A stretch of 64,000 nucleotides of DNA from Pseudoalteromonas nigrifaciens (GTDB lineage Bacteria; Pseudomonadota; Gammaproteobacteria; Enterobacterales; Alteromonadaceae): contig NZ_CP011036.1 of assembly GCF_002221505.1 (NCBI RefSeq), positions 1,736,001 to 1,800,000 of the forward strand, written 5' to 3'. Below are positions 1 through 8,672 of this stretch, in pieces. Each line of letters begins with the position of its first letter. Within the stretch, counting starts at the first letter, position 1. The position numbers were made by a program, and so were the translations under genes. Under the pieces are notes generated by a model. The model was not told where the DNA came from and ran no database searches. It saw nothing but the letters and a program-made list of their open reading frames with translations.

Positions 1-227
1 AAGCGAGCTATTACATGGTGAAATTGCTCCATTTAGCGAAGCAAAGTGGGTGTGAACGTCAATTAGGACGATTTGTAGCAGCGTCAATTACTCAGCGACA
101 ATTACCGGCCATCCGAGAATGTGAAGCGCAATTTTTAGTGATTGCATCAAACATACCCACAATAACAATAAAGCAACACAGCTTGAGCGCTTATAGCAGC
201 ATGATACCGGGAGGTCTACATGGATAA
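1..227 (+). CDS. istA: IstA-like transposase, C-terminal fragment (cut by window edge)
   Basis: An open frame runs in from the window start (codons from base 3) and stops at 225-227, overlapping the downstream istB-like gene by 8 bases. About 75 C-terminal residues are visible and contain no catalytic motif, so the identification rests on position: in IS21 elements istA always precedes and overlaps or abuts istB. The overlap with a strong GGGAGG ribosome site before the istB start indicates translational coupling. The rest of the gene lies outside the window, so intactness cannot be judged. Confidence 0.65.
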   Translation, partial: ASYYMVKLLHLAKQSGCERQLGRFVAASITQRQLPAIRECEAQFLVIASNIPTITIKQHSLSAYSSMIPGGLHG

Positions 228-972
228 CTTCACGGCCTCGTTACCTTTAATGCTGAAACAATTAAAGCTTAGCACCATGCTTCAACAGTGGAATACTCTG
301 GGCAAAAAAGCGATAGAAGAACAATGGAGCCCACAGCAATACTTATCTGAGCTGTGCCATATTGAACTTGCGACACGCGATGACAAACGCCTTCAGCGGC
401 TTTTAAAAGATGCAAAATTGCCCGTGGGTAAACACCTTAGCAGCTTCGACTTTACCCTTGTTGATGGGGTTAGTAAGCCCCTTGTTGCTGATTTAATAAA
501 TCAGCCGGATTGGTTGAAGTACGGTGGCAATATATTGTTATTTGGCGCCAGTGGTCTTGGTAAAACGCATATCGCCAGTAGCATCGGTTATGGCCTTATC
601 GAGCAGGGCCATAAAGTTAAGTTTGTTGCCGCGTCAGCGATTGTTCAACAACTCCAGCAAGCAAAGCGACATTTACGCTTGCAAGACGAACTTGTAAAGC
701 TCGATAAATACAGCTTATTAATCGTTGATGACGTTGGTTACGTTCGAAAAACGGAACAGGAAACGAGTGTGCTGTTTGAATTGATAGCCCATCGCTATGA
801 GCGACACAGCATGATCATCACATCAAACAAATCATTCGAACAATGGGATGAACTATTTGATGATTCAACGATGACTGTCGCGGCAATCGATCGCTTGGTT
901 CATCATGCAACGATTATTCATTGCGAAGGTGAAAGTTACCGACGCAAAACAGCGCTCAATAAGAGCAAATAA
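220..972 (+). CDS. istB: IstB-like transposition helper ATPase
   Basis: A 250-aa AAA+ ATPase of the IstB/DnaC family, which helps the IstA transposase choose and capture target DNA. Walker A (GASGLGKT) lies at residues 109-116 and Walker B (LLIVDD) at 166-171, and the N-terminal 60 residues are the helical IstB-type region. Length is normal for the family (about 250). The start at 220 follows GGGAGG by a few bases and overlaps the upstream gene by 8 bases. The gene looks intact and is followed by the element's terminal repeats. Confidence 0.9.
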   Translation: MDNFTASLPLMLKQLKLSTMLQQWNTLGKKAIEEQWSPQQYLSELCHIELATRDDKRLQRLLKDAKLPVGKHLSSFDFTLVDGVSKPLVADLINQPDWLKYGGNILLFGASGLGKTHIASSIGYGLIEQGHKVKFVAASAIVQQLQQAKRHLRLQDELVKLDKYSLLIVDDVGYVRKTEQETSVLFELIAHRYERHSMIITSNKSFEQWDELFDDSTMTVAAIDRLVHHATIIHCEGESYRRKTALNKSK

Positions 973-983
973 AATTCGGTGTC

Positions 984-1029
984 AACCGGCCAAGATAATT
1001 GACGCGGAACCGGCCAAGTTAATTGACGC
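984..1029 (+). repeat. Terminal direct repeats of the first IS21 element
   Basis: Two 22-bp copies, at 984-1005 and 1008-1029, share AACCGGCCAAG followed by (A/T)TAATTGACGC and differ at one base. Spacing is 24 bp. Multiple repeats near the ends are a hallmark of IS21 elements, where they serve as transposase-binding sites. Confidence 0.75.
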
Positions 1030-1032
1030 TAG

Positions 1033-1253
1033 ATACGTGCCAGAAAATCACTCATAGATTTATCGGCAACACCTTATTACCACCTAATTGCGCGTTGTGT
1101 TCGCCGTGCTTTTTTGTGTGGCGATGATAAATACTCAGGCAAAAACTTTGACCACCGTAGGGAGTGGCTTGTTAAGCGGATGAAATTACTGAGCGATGTA
1201 TTTGCCATTGATATAGCTGCTTACGCTATTATGAGTAATCATTATCATGTTGT
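1033..1253 (+). pseudogene. REP-associated tyrosine transposase (RayT), 5' fragment
   Basis: Reading from 1033 gives about 73 residues typical of the N-terminal half of Y1 (IS200-like, REP-associated) transposases, including a segment [11 protein letters not shown] and, at the end, the HUH-type metal-binding motif in MSNHYHVV. The start codon is missing: the usual MARK beginning appears here as an arginine codon followed by ARK, directly after the first IS21 end. The frame is cut after HYHVV by the second IS21 element, and the rest of the protein resumes at 3889. The gene is therefore damaged at both its 5' end and its middle. Confidence 0.85.
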
Positions 1254-1471
1254 TGCATATTCTCATGCATCGCGATCACCTAATACTATCTAAGCCGATC
1301 ACCTAATACCATCCATCGAGATCACTCAATATCATCGATGCCGATCACTTTTCGGTCAAAATGGTATTGAGTGATCGGCTTGAATGGTATCGTTCAATTT
1401 GTACACGTTTTTGTCTAGCCAGTAGGTGTTTTTAACCGTTATTCTTTTCATTTTTGATGATGAGAATGACC

Positions 1472-3016
1472 ATGCCAACGGCACCTATTTCAATGCGTAA
1501 ACTTAAAGAGATTTTAAGACTAAAATACAGCTGTAAACTCAGTCATCGTCAGATAGCAACAAGCTTATCTGTTTCACCCTCAATCGTGTCTAAATATGCC
1601 TGTAAATCAGCAGAGTTAGATATTACTTACTGGCCGCTTGATGAGAAGTGGGATGATCACGCTCTGCAACAAGCGTTCTTCAAAACAAAGCCTCGATTAA
1701 AGGGCTTTACCATTCCTGACTGGTCGTTAGTTCAGCAAGAGCTTCGGCCTAAAACCATGACGTTGTTGCTGCTTTGGGAAGAATACAAAGAGCGGCACGC
1801 GGAAGGTTTTTACAGTTACACTCACTTCTGCCGTCAGTACAAGGCATGGCTTAAATGCCAAAAACCCTCCATGCGACAAAATCATAAAGCAGGTGAAAAA
1901 CTGTTTGTGGATTACTGTGGCCCAACCATGAGTATTGTCGATACAAGTACAGGCGAATGTCGTACTGCACAAGTGTTCGTTGCGGTCATGGGTGCATCAA
2001 ATTATACCTATGCCGAAGCGACTTACAGCCAGAAACTCGAAGATTGGGTGATGAGTCACGCCCGTTGTTTTGAGTTTCTTGGCGGTGTTCCTGAGCTAAT
2101 AATTCCTGACAACCTTAAAAGTGCCGTCACCAAACCGTGTCGATATGAGCCTGACTTAAATCCAACCTACCAACAACTAGCGACACATTACGATACGGTC
2201 ATTGTGCCCGCTAGACCCTATAAACCAAAGGATAAGGCTAAGGCTGAAGTGGGTGTGCAAATTGTTGAACGTTGGATAATGGCGCGCCTTCGCAATGAAA
2301 CCTTCTTTAGCTTGCGTCAATTGAACCTGAAAATACAAGCATTACTGGTCGATTTAAATCAACGTAAAATGAAAAAGCATCCTGGCTCACGGCTCAGTCA
2401 GTTTGATGCTATCGACAGACCTGCACTCAAACCACTGCCCACACAGCCTTACAGCTATACCTTAGTAAAACAGGTGAGCGTGCATATTGATTATCATGTG
2501 GAAATTGAAAAGCACTACTACTCAGTGCCACATACCTTAATTAAACAAAAGCTTGAAGCCCATGCCTCCGGGAAGTTGGTGACACTCTACCATCAAGGCA
2601 TACGAGTCGCTGTTCACCCCAGATCATACCGAGAAGGTGCGCACACCACGCTTGATCTGCATATGCCTATCGCTCATCAAAAGCAGCAACAATGGACACC
2701 ACAGCGGTTCGAACGCTGGGCGAGTAAATTTGGCACATCAACTGAGCAGTTTGTTATGCAATTGATGCAAGCTAAAAAACATCCAGAGCAAAGCTACCGT
2801 GCTTGTATGGGGTTATTAAGCCTAGGTAAAAAGTTTAGTGATCAACGTCTTGAAGCCGCCTGTCATCGCGCATTAACCACAGGTGTTACTCGCGTTAAAC
2901 AAGTAAAGAGTATCTTAGAAAAAGGCTTGGATAAACAACCCTTGCCACAAGCTCAAGGTGATTTACTACAAGATATTGATCATAAAAATATCCGTGGCAA
3001 CCACTATTACCATTAA
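1472..3016 (+). CDS. istA: IstA transposase of the second IS21 element
   Basis: A DDE-type transposase of about 514 aa (520 if translated from the upstream ATG at 1454). The N-terminus has a helix-turn-helix region (ISMRKLKEILRLKY onward). Counting from 1454, catalytic residues are visible as D153 (FVDYCG), D219 (IPDNLKS) and E265 (KAKAEVGV), within the rve integrase core. I prefer the start at 1472 because IS21 IstA proteins usually begin shortly before the ISMRK-type segment; there is no strong ribosome site for either start. istB follows 28 bases later. Nothing suggests inactivation. Confidence 0.88.
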   Translation: MPTAPISMRKLKEILRLKYSCKLSHRQIATSLSVSPSIVSKYACKSAELDITYWPLDEKWDDHALQQAFFKTKPRLKGFTIPDWSLVQQELRPKTMTLLLLWEEYKERHAEGFYSYTHFCRQYKAWLKCQKPSMRQNHKAGEKLFVDYCGPTMSIVDTSTGECRTAQVFVAVMGASNYTYAEATYSQKLEDWVMSHARCFEFLGGVPELIIPDNLKSAVTKPCRYEPDLNPTYQQLATHYDTVIVPARPYKPKDKAKAEVGVQIVERWIMARLRNETFFSLRQLNLKIQALLVDLNQRKMKKHPGSRLSQFDAIDRPALKPLPTQPYSYTLVKQVSVHIDYHVEIEKHYYSVPHTLIKQKLEAHASGKLVTLYHQGIRVAVHPRSYREGAHTTLDLHMPIAHQKQQQWTPQRFERWASKFGTSTEQFVMQLMQAKKHPEQSYRACMGLLSLGKKFSDQRLEAACHRALTTGVTRVKQVKSILEKGLDKQPLPQAQGDLLQDIDHKNIRGNHYYH

Positions 3017-3044
3017 TAAAAATTAACAAACCATAGGAAGACTT

Positions 3045-3809
3045 ATGCAAAATATCAATCAACAAGTTAATAATCAGTTAAGTAATTTAAAGCTAAGCGG
3101 CATACGTGATGCGCTATTGCAGCAATACGAGCAACCCAATTTATACGTTGAACAAAGCTTCGAAGAGCGGCTAAGTTTATTGCTTGAACATGAAATAACG
3201 CAGCGTGATCAGCGTAAAATAGATCGCCTAACGCGACAAGCAAAGTTCAGAGTTGGCGGCACACTTGCCCAACTCAACTATGGCGCAGCACGACAACTCG
3301 ATAAAGCTCAGATCCGTTCATTAGCACAAGGTGAATGGCTTCGTCTTCACCAAAACATCTTGATCACAGGAGCAACAGGTTGTGGCAAAACTTACCTCGC
3401 TTGCGCGCTTGGTCAAAACCACTGCCAACAAGGGAGTAGCGTTTATTATTTTAGGCTCAAAGAGCTATTAGAAAAGATGTTTCTAGCGCAAGCCGATGGT
3501 AGTTATCGAAAACTGATCAACAAGCTTAGCTCTGCCAATTTACTGATCTTAGATGATTGGGGATTAGAGCCATTAACGGCTCAACAACGGAGTGATTTAC
3601 TGGAATTAATTGATGCAAGATATGATACAAAATCGACCTTAATAGCGAGTCAATTACCGATAGAAAATTGGTATGAAATGATCGGAGAATCGACACACGC
3701 GGATGCGATTCTAGATAGGCTTGTGCACGGGGCGATAAAGTTGGAATTAAAAGGCGAGTCGATGCGAAAAAAACTAAATTTCTTGACTGATGCCGATCAC
3801 TCAAGTTAG
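3045..3809 (+). CDS. istB: IstB helper ATPase of the second IS21 element
   Basis: A 254-aa IstB-like ATPase with Walker A GATGCGKT at 109-116 and Walker B LLILDD at 166-171. It acts with the upstream IstA in target selection. A GGAAG ribosome site precedes the ATG. It is only distantly similar to the IstB at 220-972, confirming two different IS21 lineages. It ends about 80 bases before the right terminus of the element. Confidence 0.9.
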   Translation: MQNINQQVNNQLSNLKLSGIRDALLQQYEQPNLYVEQSFEERLSLLLEHEITQRDQRKIDRLTRQAKFRVGGTLAQLNYGAARQLDKAQIRSLAQGEWLRLHQNILITGATGCGKTYLACALGQNHCQQGSSVYYFRLKELLEKMFLAQADGSYRKLINKLSSANLLILDDWGLEPLTAQQRSDLLELIDARYDTKSTLIASQLPIENWYEMIGESTHADAILDRLVHGAIKLELKGESMRKKLNFLTDADHSS

Positions 3810-3888
3810 ATTTTACTGAGGTCTACTGACAGACAAAAAAGTGATCGGCTTGAATGGTATTGAGCGATCGGCATCATGGTATTACGCA

Positions 3889-4668
3889 ATTGTGGTTAAA
3901 GTAAATAAAAACAAAGCGCTTGATTGGTCTGTTGAAGAGGTTATAAGGCGTTGGTATAAGTTATATAAACAAGGAGACTCTTTGGTTGAACGCTTTTTAA
4001 ATGGCGAAAAATTAAATGAGGCTAGCTTATATATTTTTAGTGAAATTATAGCAACATGGCGAGCACGACTTTATGATATTAGCTGGTATATGAAAAATCT
4101 TAATGAATATATTGCCAGGCAAGCAAATAAAGAAGATAACTGCACAGGAAAATACTGGGAAGGGCGTTATAAATCCCAAGCACTATTAGATGATAAGGCC
4201 ATTTTAAGTTGTATGGCGTATGTTGATTTGAATCCAATTAGAGCGAAAATAGCTACAGAACTTGAAAACAGTGATTTCACATCAATTCAAGAGCGTATCC
4301 ATAAATATAAAAACACGCCAAAAAATAGTAAACAACCTGCACAAAAATCAGAGCTTTTTGAGCACAAAAGCCAGCCAATGCAATTACTTAAATTGGGTAG
4401 TAATGCAGAACCAGACACGATCCCATTTAGATTAATAGACTATTTAGAGTTAGTAAGTTGGAGTAGTCGTTATTTTACTTGCAATAAACAACGGGAAGTA
4501 AGTAAAAATGTACCCAATATATTAGCCAAATTAAATATAGAAGAGGGTGAGTGGCTAAACGCAATTCAGCATTTTCGTAGGCAATATGCAAACTTTGCAG
4601 GGAGTAAAGTAAGGTTAATGAATTTAGCTGCGCAGAACCAAGCTAAGTGGTACAAAGGTGTTGGTTAA
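3889..4668 (+). pseudogene. REP-associated tyrosine transposase (RayT), 3' fragment
   Basis: From 3892 the frame reads VKVNKNKALDWSVEEVIRRWY and continues to 4668, matching the central and C-terminal part of Y1/REP-associated transposases, including the catalytic-tyrosine region ISWYMKNLNEYIARQAN and the conserved CTGKYWEGRYKSQAL and AYVDLNPIRA segments. It is in frame with the 5' fragment once the IS21 element and one target-site copy are removed. An in-frame ATG at 3841 lies inside the element, so a chimeric, probably inactive protein could still be read. I saw no clear REP palindromes nearby. Confidence 0.85.
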
Positions 4669-4923
4669 TCTGTAAGTTATTTTATGCAGAGTAAATACGA
4701 GCATCCGCGAGGTCGTTCATAGATCTGTGTCAGCTTAAGTTAGCAAATATCCATCATATGAAGTGTAAGCCTCTAACTCTCGTTAAAACCTCCCTAAAAT
4801 CGAATAAACTTTAACTGTTGTGATTCAATGAAAGCCATACACTGGAGTAAATAATAAATAAACTGTGCATTTGTTTTTTAATAAAAATTAAATGCCTGTC
4901 CCATATTAAAATTTTTGAAATTA

Positions 4924-4956
4924 AATAAACACTCTGCTTTTGTGCGAGTGTTTATT
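4924..4956 (-). terminator. Terminator of the nirK-nirV-sco operon
   Basis: A perfect 11-bp stem AATAAACACTC (4924-4934) with GAGTGTTTATT (4946-4956) and an 11-base loop, 31 bases past the sco stop. On the minus strand it is followed by a T-rich run. The remaining gap 4669-4923 shows no gene. Confidence 0.75.
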
Positions 4957-4987
4957 CATTTTTATAGTTTACTTAAGGGTACGAGCT

Positions 4988-5575
4988 TTAAAAGTTTGTT
5001 AGCTTTTCAGCGGCTATTGCTGCGTTATTTATTACTCCAAGTTCTTGAAACTTAATACGTCCTTGCTCGTCTAAACCTGTCATTAAGTTGGAGTGATTAA
5101 CTTCATTGTTGTCTATGTTTTGAAACTTTATATTTAATACCATGGCTAAACTACGAACGTCTTGTGGTGTGCCGGTTAATAAACTCCAGTTTTGTAAATT
5201 TAACTTTCGGCTTTGTGCAAATTCTTTTAGTACTGCAGGTGTATCTGTGTCTGGAGTTAACGATACTAAAATAAAACCTACGTCTTGTTTTTCAGCCTCA
5301 CTCAGCTTATTTTCAATGGCTTGCATGGTAGAAACAATAGTAGGGCAGGTATGTAAGCAGTGTGTGTAAATAAGGCTTATGACTTGTTTTTTACCGCTAA
5401 AGCTACTTAAAGTACGTTTATTAGCGTCTTGATCTAACCATGTACTGTTAAGCTGATAAACAGAGTCTTGTGGTATGTTTTGCGAGTAAGCGTATGAGCT
5501 GGCAAGCATGCATATCAGCCCTAATATTTTGAGTGTTATATTATTAGAAATAATAGCTGGGTTATATTTTATCAT
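4988..5575 (-). CDS. SCO1/SenC/PrrC-family copper chaperone
   Basis: A 195-aa thioredoxin-fold protein of the SCO1/SenC family, which deliver copper to cuproenzymes in the periplasm. The copper-binding motif is visible as C73 and C77 (HCLHTCP) with the third ligand H161 (EVNHSN). The N-terminal 32 residues form a signal sequence or anchor. It is the last gene after nirK and nirV, 3 bases from nirV, so it probably serves copper loading of the nitrite reductase. A close paralogue lies at 11974-12633. The specific client is inferred from context. Confidence 0.9.
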   Translation of the reverse strand: MIKYNPAIISNNITLKILGLICMLASSYAYSQNIPQDSVYQLNSTWLDQDANKRTLSSFSGKKQVISLIYTHCLHTCPTIVSTMQAIENKLSEAEKQDVGFILVSLTPDTDTPAVLKEFAQSRKLNLQNWSLLTGTPQDVRSLAMVLNIKFQNIDNNEVNHSNLMTGLDEQGRIKFQELGVINNAAIAAEKLTNF

Positions 5576-5578
5576 TTT

Positions 5579-6337
5579 TTATTCCTTTGATTTCGCACAG
5601 CGAAACCCTAAATTGGGTAAAGTATATTTGGCCTGCAAACTAGATCGAAAGCCAAAGCGCATAAATGCGGCATAATCACTGGGATCAGCAGCGCCTTGTG
5701 CTCCTGCGGCGCAAAATAATTTTTGATTTATATCACTATCACCACGGGACTCGCCGCTGACCAAAGCGGAGTTAAAATCCTCTGTCCATTCCCAAATTAA
5801 GCCGTGTAAGTCTTGTGCCCCCCAATAGTTTGCAGGGTTAGTACCAACCTCAGGGAGTTGTTTGCTACTAGGGCGGCTATACCATTGTAAAATACGTTGG
5901 TTATAGCTTTTTTCTAGACTGCCATTGGGCTGGGTTGCACTGGCACTGGCAACACGTTCCCACTGAGCAACCGTGGGTAAGCTTTTATTAAGTGAATGGC
6001 AATAAGCTTGGGCTGCAAACCACGACACGTTAACTACAGGGCTGTTTAATTGCCCCTGTGATGGCTGCTTTGCTGTTTGATTTTGTTGCCAATGTTGTAA
6101 ATATTGAGCTTCTGCAAATATGCTAGGTATTTGCTGTGGCTGCCAACGTGGATTGTTTGTTACAAACTTTAAATATTGCGCGTTAGTCACAGGCGTAATA
6201 TCTATGCTAAAAGCGCCCACAAATGTTTGTGGGCTGTTTTTATTCATATAAAGCGGCCTGTAGTTACCTGCGGGCAGGGCTACCATTTTAGGTGGCTCTG
6301 CCAATGCAAGTGTCATCGTTAATAAAGAAAAAATCAT
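5579..6337 (-). CDS. nirV: NirV-like protein (formylglycine-generating-enzyme fold)
   Basis: About 252 aa with the FGE-sulfatase (SUMF1) fold: the segments ALPAGNYR, DITPVTNAQYLKF, PVVNVSWFAAQAYC, DLHGLIWEWTEDF and GFRCAK are the family's landmarks. NirV proteins are repeatedly found directly beside copper nitrite reductase genes; their biochemical role is not settled. The start at 6337 gives a normal signal peptide (MIFSLLTMTLALAEPP) and lies 1 base after the nirK stop; an upstream in-frame ATG at 6358 would overlap nirK by 20 bases. sco follows immediately, so the three genes form one operon. Confidence 0.85.
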   Translation of the reverse strand: MIFSLLTMTLALAEPPKMVALPAGNYRPLYMNKNSPQTFVGAFSIDITPVTNAQYLKFVTNNPRWQPQQIPSIFAEAQYLQHWQQNQTAKQPSQGQLNSPVVNVSWFAAQAYCHSLNKSLPTVAQWERVASASATQPNGSLEKSYNQRILQWYSRPSSKQLPEVGTNPANYWGAQDLHGLIWEWTEDFNSALVSGESRGDSDINQKLFCAAGAQGAADPSDYAAFMRFGFRSSLQAKYTLPNLGFRCAKSKE

Positions 6338-6338
6338 G

Positions 6339-7742
6339 TTACTTGCGCTGCTTAGCAACTTGTTCAGCAGAGATTTTTCCGCCGGCGTTATCCCAGTTAT
6401 TTAGTACAAAGGTAATAACATTGGCAATATCTTCGTCATTTAGGTTCATTGCTGGCATTACGCCGTTGTAGTTAACGTTATTAACTTTAATCGGACCCGA
6501 TAAGCCTTTAATAATCGCATTAACACCTAAAAGTGGGTTGTTGTTCAAATAATCAGACTTTGCTAAAGGCGGGAATGCTCCGGGAATACCTTCGCCATTA
6601 GCTTGATGGCAAGCCATACAGTTAGCCTCATAAACACGTTGGCCGAATCGTATTTGGTCATCTTTATTGTTGGCTGTTATTTTAGTAAATGTATTATCTA
6701 ACGACTGTACTGCTGAGCCTTCTGGTAAATATACGTTTTCAGCTGTTTTGCCTGTAAAAATAGAATGGTCGTCTGGGCCTTCTACTTTTAGCATTGCGAG
6801 TGCGCCTTTGTTAAATGCTCTAAAAATAGAATGATCGACCAAAATAAAGGTGCCCGGTACTTCTACTTTAAATTCAACAATGGCAGCGCCGCCAGCGGGG
6901 ATCAATGTGGTTTGTACGTTGTGATTTTTTAAACTGCCGCCTTCTACATAAACGGTATCAAAAATTTCGCCTATTACATGAAAAGAAGAAACCAAATTAG
7001 GGCCACCATTACCAATATATAATCGAACTGTTTCACCTACTTTAGCGGTTAAAGAGTTTTCATCTGTGGTGCTGCCTACTGAGCCATTAAATACTACGTA
7101 GTCTGCGTTTTCATCAATTGCCTTTGCCATATCAAAAGGTTGCAAGCCAGCTTCACCAAATTCGCCCTTAGTATAAAAATCCCCTTGTACTAAATAATAC
7201 TCTCGGTCTACGGGCGCAAGGCCTTCTTTTGGTTCAACTAAAATTAAGCCATACATGCCATTGGCTATGTGCATACCAACAGGAGCCGTGGCGCAATGAT
7301 AAATATAAAGCCCAGGATTAAGTGCTTTAAAATTAAATGTTGAGGTGTGTCCTGGGGCCGTAAATGACGATTCCGCGCCACCACCTGGGCCTGTTACCGC
7401 ATGTAAGTCAATATTGTGCGGCATTTTTGAGCTAGGGTGATTTGAGAGGTTAAACTCAATTTCATCACCTTCTCTAACTCGAATAAAACTCCCTGGTACG
7501 GTTTCACCAAATGACCAAAATACATATTCAACGCCATCGGCAATTCTCCCTACTTGTTCTCTTGTTTCTAGGTTGATAACTACTTTTGCACTGTGATCTC
7601 TATTAATGGCGGGCGGCACCATAGGAGGAGGCGTTAGTATTGCTTGTTCAGTTTTTAAATTACTGGCAGCAAGTAGGTTACCACTAAATAAAATAGCTAT
7701 TAGAGGGAGCCATAGGGTGTGCTTATTAGGTTGTATTTTCAT
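6339..7742 (-). CDS. nirK: Three-domain copper nitrite reductase with C-terminal cytochrome c
   Basis: A 467-aa periplasmic enzyme reducing nitrite to nitric oxide. Two cupredoxin domains carry the type 1 copper ligands H109, C150, H158 and M163, and the type 2 ligands H114, H149 and H304; the catalytic pair is D112 and H255. A class I cytochrome c domain follows, with heme motif CMACH at 375-379 and a likely axial methionine in VMPAM (429-432). A signal peptide covers about residues 1-25. This fused form, with its own electron-input heme domain, is known from Pseudoalteromonas haloplanktis and Ralstonia. It heads an operon with nirV and sco, behind an FNR-type box. All copper ligands are intact, so it should be active. 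Confidence 0.95.
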   Translation of the reverse strand: MKIQPNKHTLWLPLIAILFSGNLLAASNLKTEQAILTPPPMVPPAINRDHSAKVVINLETREQVGRIADGVEYVFWSFGETVPGSFIRVREGDEIEFNLSNHPSSKMPHNIDLHAVTGPGGGAESSFTAPGHTSTFNFKALNPGLYIYHCATAPVGMHIANGMYGLILVEPKEGLAPVDREYYLVQGDFYTKGEFGEAGLQPFDMAKAIDENADYVVFNGSVGSTTDENSLTAKVGETVRLYIGNGGPNLVSSFHVIGEIFDTVYVEGGSLKNHNVQTTLIPAGGAAIVEFKVEVPGTFILVDHSIFRAFNKGALAMLKVEGPDDHSIFTGKTAENVYLPEGSAVQSLDNTFTKITANNKDDQIRFGQRVYEANCMACHQANGEGIPGAFPPLAKSDYLNNNPLLGVNAIIKGLSGPIKVNNVNYNGVMPAMNLNDEDIANVITFVLNNWDNAGGKISAEQVAKQRK

Positions 7743-7779
7743 TTTATATTTTCCATTATAAATGACGATTAACTTAGTA

Positions 7780-7795
7780 TTGCACTTAAGTGCAA
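7780..7795. promoter_or_regulatory. Perfect 16-bp palindrome in the nirK promoter
   Basis: TTGCACTTAAGTGCAA is a perfect palindrome between the FNR-type box and the nirK start, about where RNA polymerase should sit. It could be the operator of a second regulator such as a nitric-oxide-sensing factor, but it fits no consensus I can name with confidence. Confidence 0.5.
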
Positions 7796-7802
7796 AAATG
7801 AC

Positions 7803-7816
7803 TTGATGCAGATCAA
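7803..7816. promoter_or_regulatory. FNR/DNR-type box upstream of nirK
   Basis: TTGAT-GCAG-ATCAA is a perfect match to the FNR-family consensus TTGATnnnnATCAA, centred 67 bases upstream of the nirK start codon. This suggests activation at low oxygen by FNR or an FNR-like nitric oxide regulator such as DNR or NnrR; the sequence alone does not distinguish them. Confidence 0.85.
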
Positions 7817-7999
7817 TTAACTTCCGATTAACAAAAGTTTAGTACTGATCAGCAATGTTAACGAGTTTGATTTTAAATCTATTGTTTGTTTTTATTGAGG
7901 TATAGCTTTTTATGAGTGAGTTAACGATTTATTGTTGTAAGCATGCTGTTAACTTTCTTTGGAAACTATATAATTAAATTTATATCAATAAGGATGATG

Positions 8000-8473
8000 A
8001 TGACAAATAAAGTAGAGGTTTCGGCCAAAAGTGGAATGCATTTTAAGTTTTACAGTGATGACGTAGAAGTTACTTATTACTGCTTGCCCGTATCGGGAAA
8101 AGAAGTTGTAAAAGTTAACGGTGAGATAGTTAGCGAAGCACAAAACTTTAAGTTTAGCTCTACTCATCAGTTTGAAATAAATGGCAACCCGGCCAAAATT
8201 AGGCTAAAAGCCCACGGTTTAACTAAAAACGTGACACTTTGTGAGTTTTTTGTGGCTGATGAATTAGTTAAAGCTTATAAACTTACTTACGGTACCAAAG
8301 GTAAAGTTCCGCTTATGGCTCAGCTTGTTATTAGTGTTATTGCCGCTGCAGTGGGTTGGTTTTTTGCAGCACAGTTTTTATCATCTTGGTTAGCTTTTGC
8401 AATAATGATAGCGGTTTTAGGATTAGCAGTGTTTAAATTTGAAAAGCCAAGCTGGGAATGCGAAGAGGTTTAG
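8000..8473 (+). CDS. Hypothetical protein with C-terminal membrane hairpin
   Basis: About 157 aa, not recognised. The first 100 residues form a soluble, beta-rich region and residues from about 110 form two hydrophobic segments (MAQLVISVIAAAVGWFFAA and SWLAFAIMIAVLGLAVF), followed by a short charged tail. I chose the ATG at 8000 because AAGGA at 7990-7994 is well placed for it; adjacent in-frame ATGs at 7994 and 7997 and one at 7943 are possible. It is divergent from nirK and shares its 250-base upstream region, but no functional link is evident. Confidence 0.7.
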   Translation: MTNKVEVSAKSGMHFKFYSDDVEVTYYCLPVSGKEVVKVNGEIVSEAQNFKFSSTHQFEINGNPAKIRLKAHGLTKNVTLCEFFVADELVKAYKLTYGTKGKVPLMAQLVISVIAAAVGWFFAAQFLSSWLAFAIMIAVLGLAVFKFEKPSWECEEV

Positions 8474-8524
8474 TAACACCTTCATAAAACTTTAAATTAC
8501 CTACCTTATACCCCGTATTTTTAA

Positions 8525-8559
8525 CACTGCAGCGAGCCTTAGTTGCAGTGATTTTATTT
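8525..8559 (+). terminator. Terminator after the 8000-8473 gene
   Basis: Stem CACTGCA (8525-8531) with TGCAGTG (8544-8550), a 12-base loop, followed by the T-rich tail ATTTTATTT. Confidence 0.7.
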
Positions 8560-8623
8560 AACTAATAAAGTTAACAAAATTTATTGCTCATTTACCTATT
8601 CGAGTAGTAGTATAGCCGACCTT

Positions 8624-8646
8624 TTTAGCTCAGTAACTGAGCTAAA
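8624..8646. promoter_or_regulatory. 10-bp inverted repeat upstream of the outer-membrane protein gene
   Basis: TTTAGCTCAG (8624-8633) and CTGAGCTAAA (8637-8646) form a perfect inverted repeat with a 3-base centre, 26 bases before the start at 8673. It may be an operator or a leader hairpin; no T-run follows, so a terminator is less likely. Confidence 0.5.
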
Positions 8647-8672
8647 TACTACTATGAAAATTTAGGTTATTA

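Larger units (their letters stand above)
1..1035 (+). mobile_element. IS21-family element, right part (left part outside window)
   Basis: The segment holds the last part of an istA-like gene, a complete istB-like gene, and two 22-bp direct repeats just after istB, which is the usual layout at an IS21-family right end. The exact terminal base is not certain: it lies between about 1030 and 1040, directly before the first codons of a REP-associated transposase gene that has lost its start codon. The element differs in sequence from the second IS21 copy downstream, so the two are separate insertions rather than a tandem duplicate. Confidence 0.75.
1254..3888 (+). mobile_element. IS21-family element, complete, inserted in the RayT gene
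   Basis: A 2635-bp element with ends TGCATATT at 1254 and, reading inward from the right end at 3888, TGCGTAATACC; the two ends are imperfect inverted repeats that continue into shared CGATCAC and AAGCCGATCAC blocks. Several further copies of the CGATCAC-AATAC(T/C)ATC motif lie at 1270-1395, as expected for transposase-binding repeats. The flanks are GTTGT (1249-1253) and ATTGT (3889-3893), a plausible 5-bp target duplication with one changed base. Joining the flanks restores the RayT reading frame (HYHVVVK), which supports these boundaries. It carries intact istA and istB genes. Confidence 0.85.

Noticed and set aside
3526..3804. Minus-strand frame inside istB
   Set aside because: It is a shadow of the well-supported plus-strand ATPase and has no ribosome site or recognisable domain.
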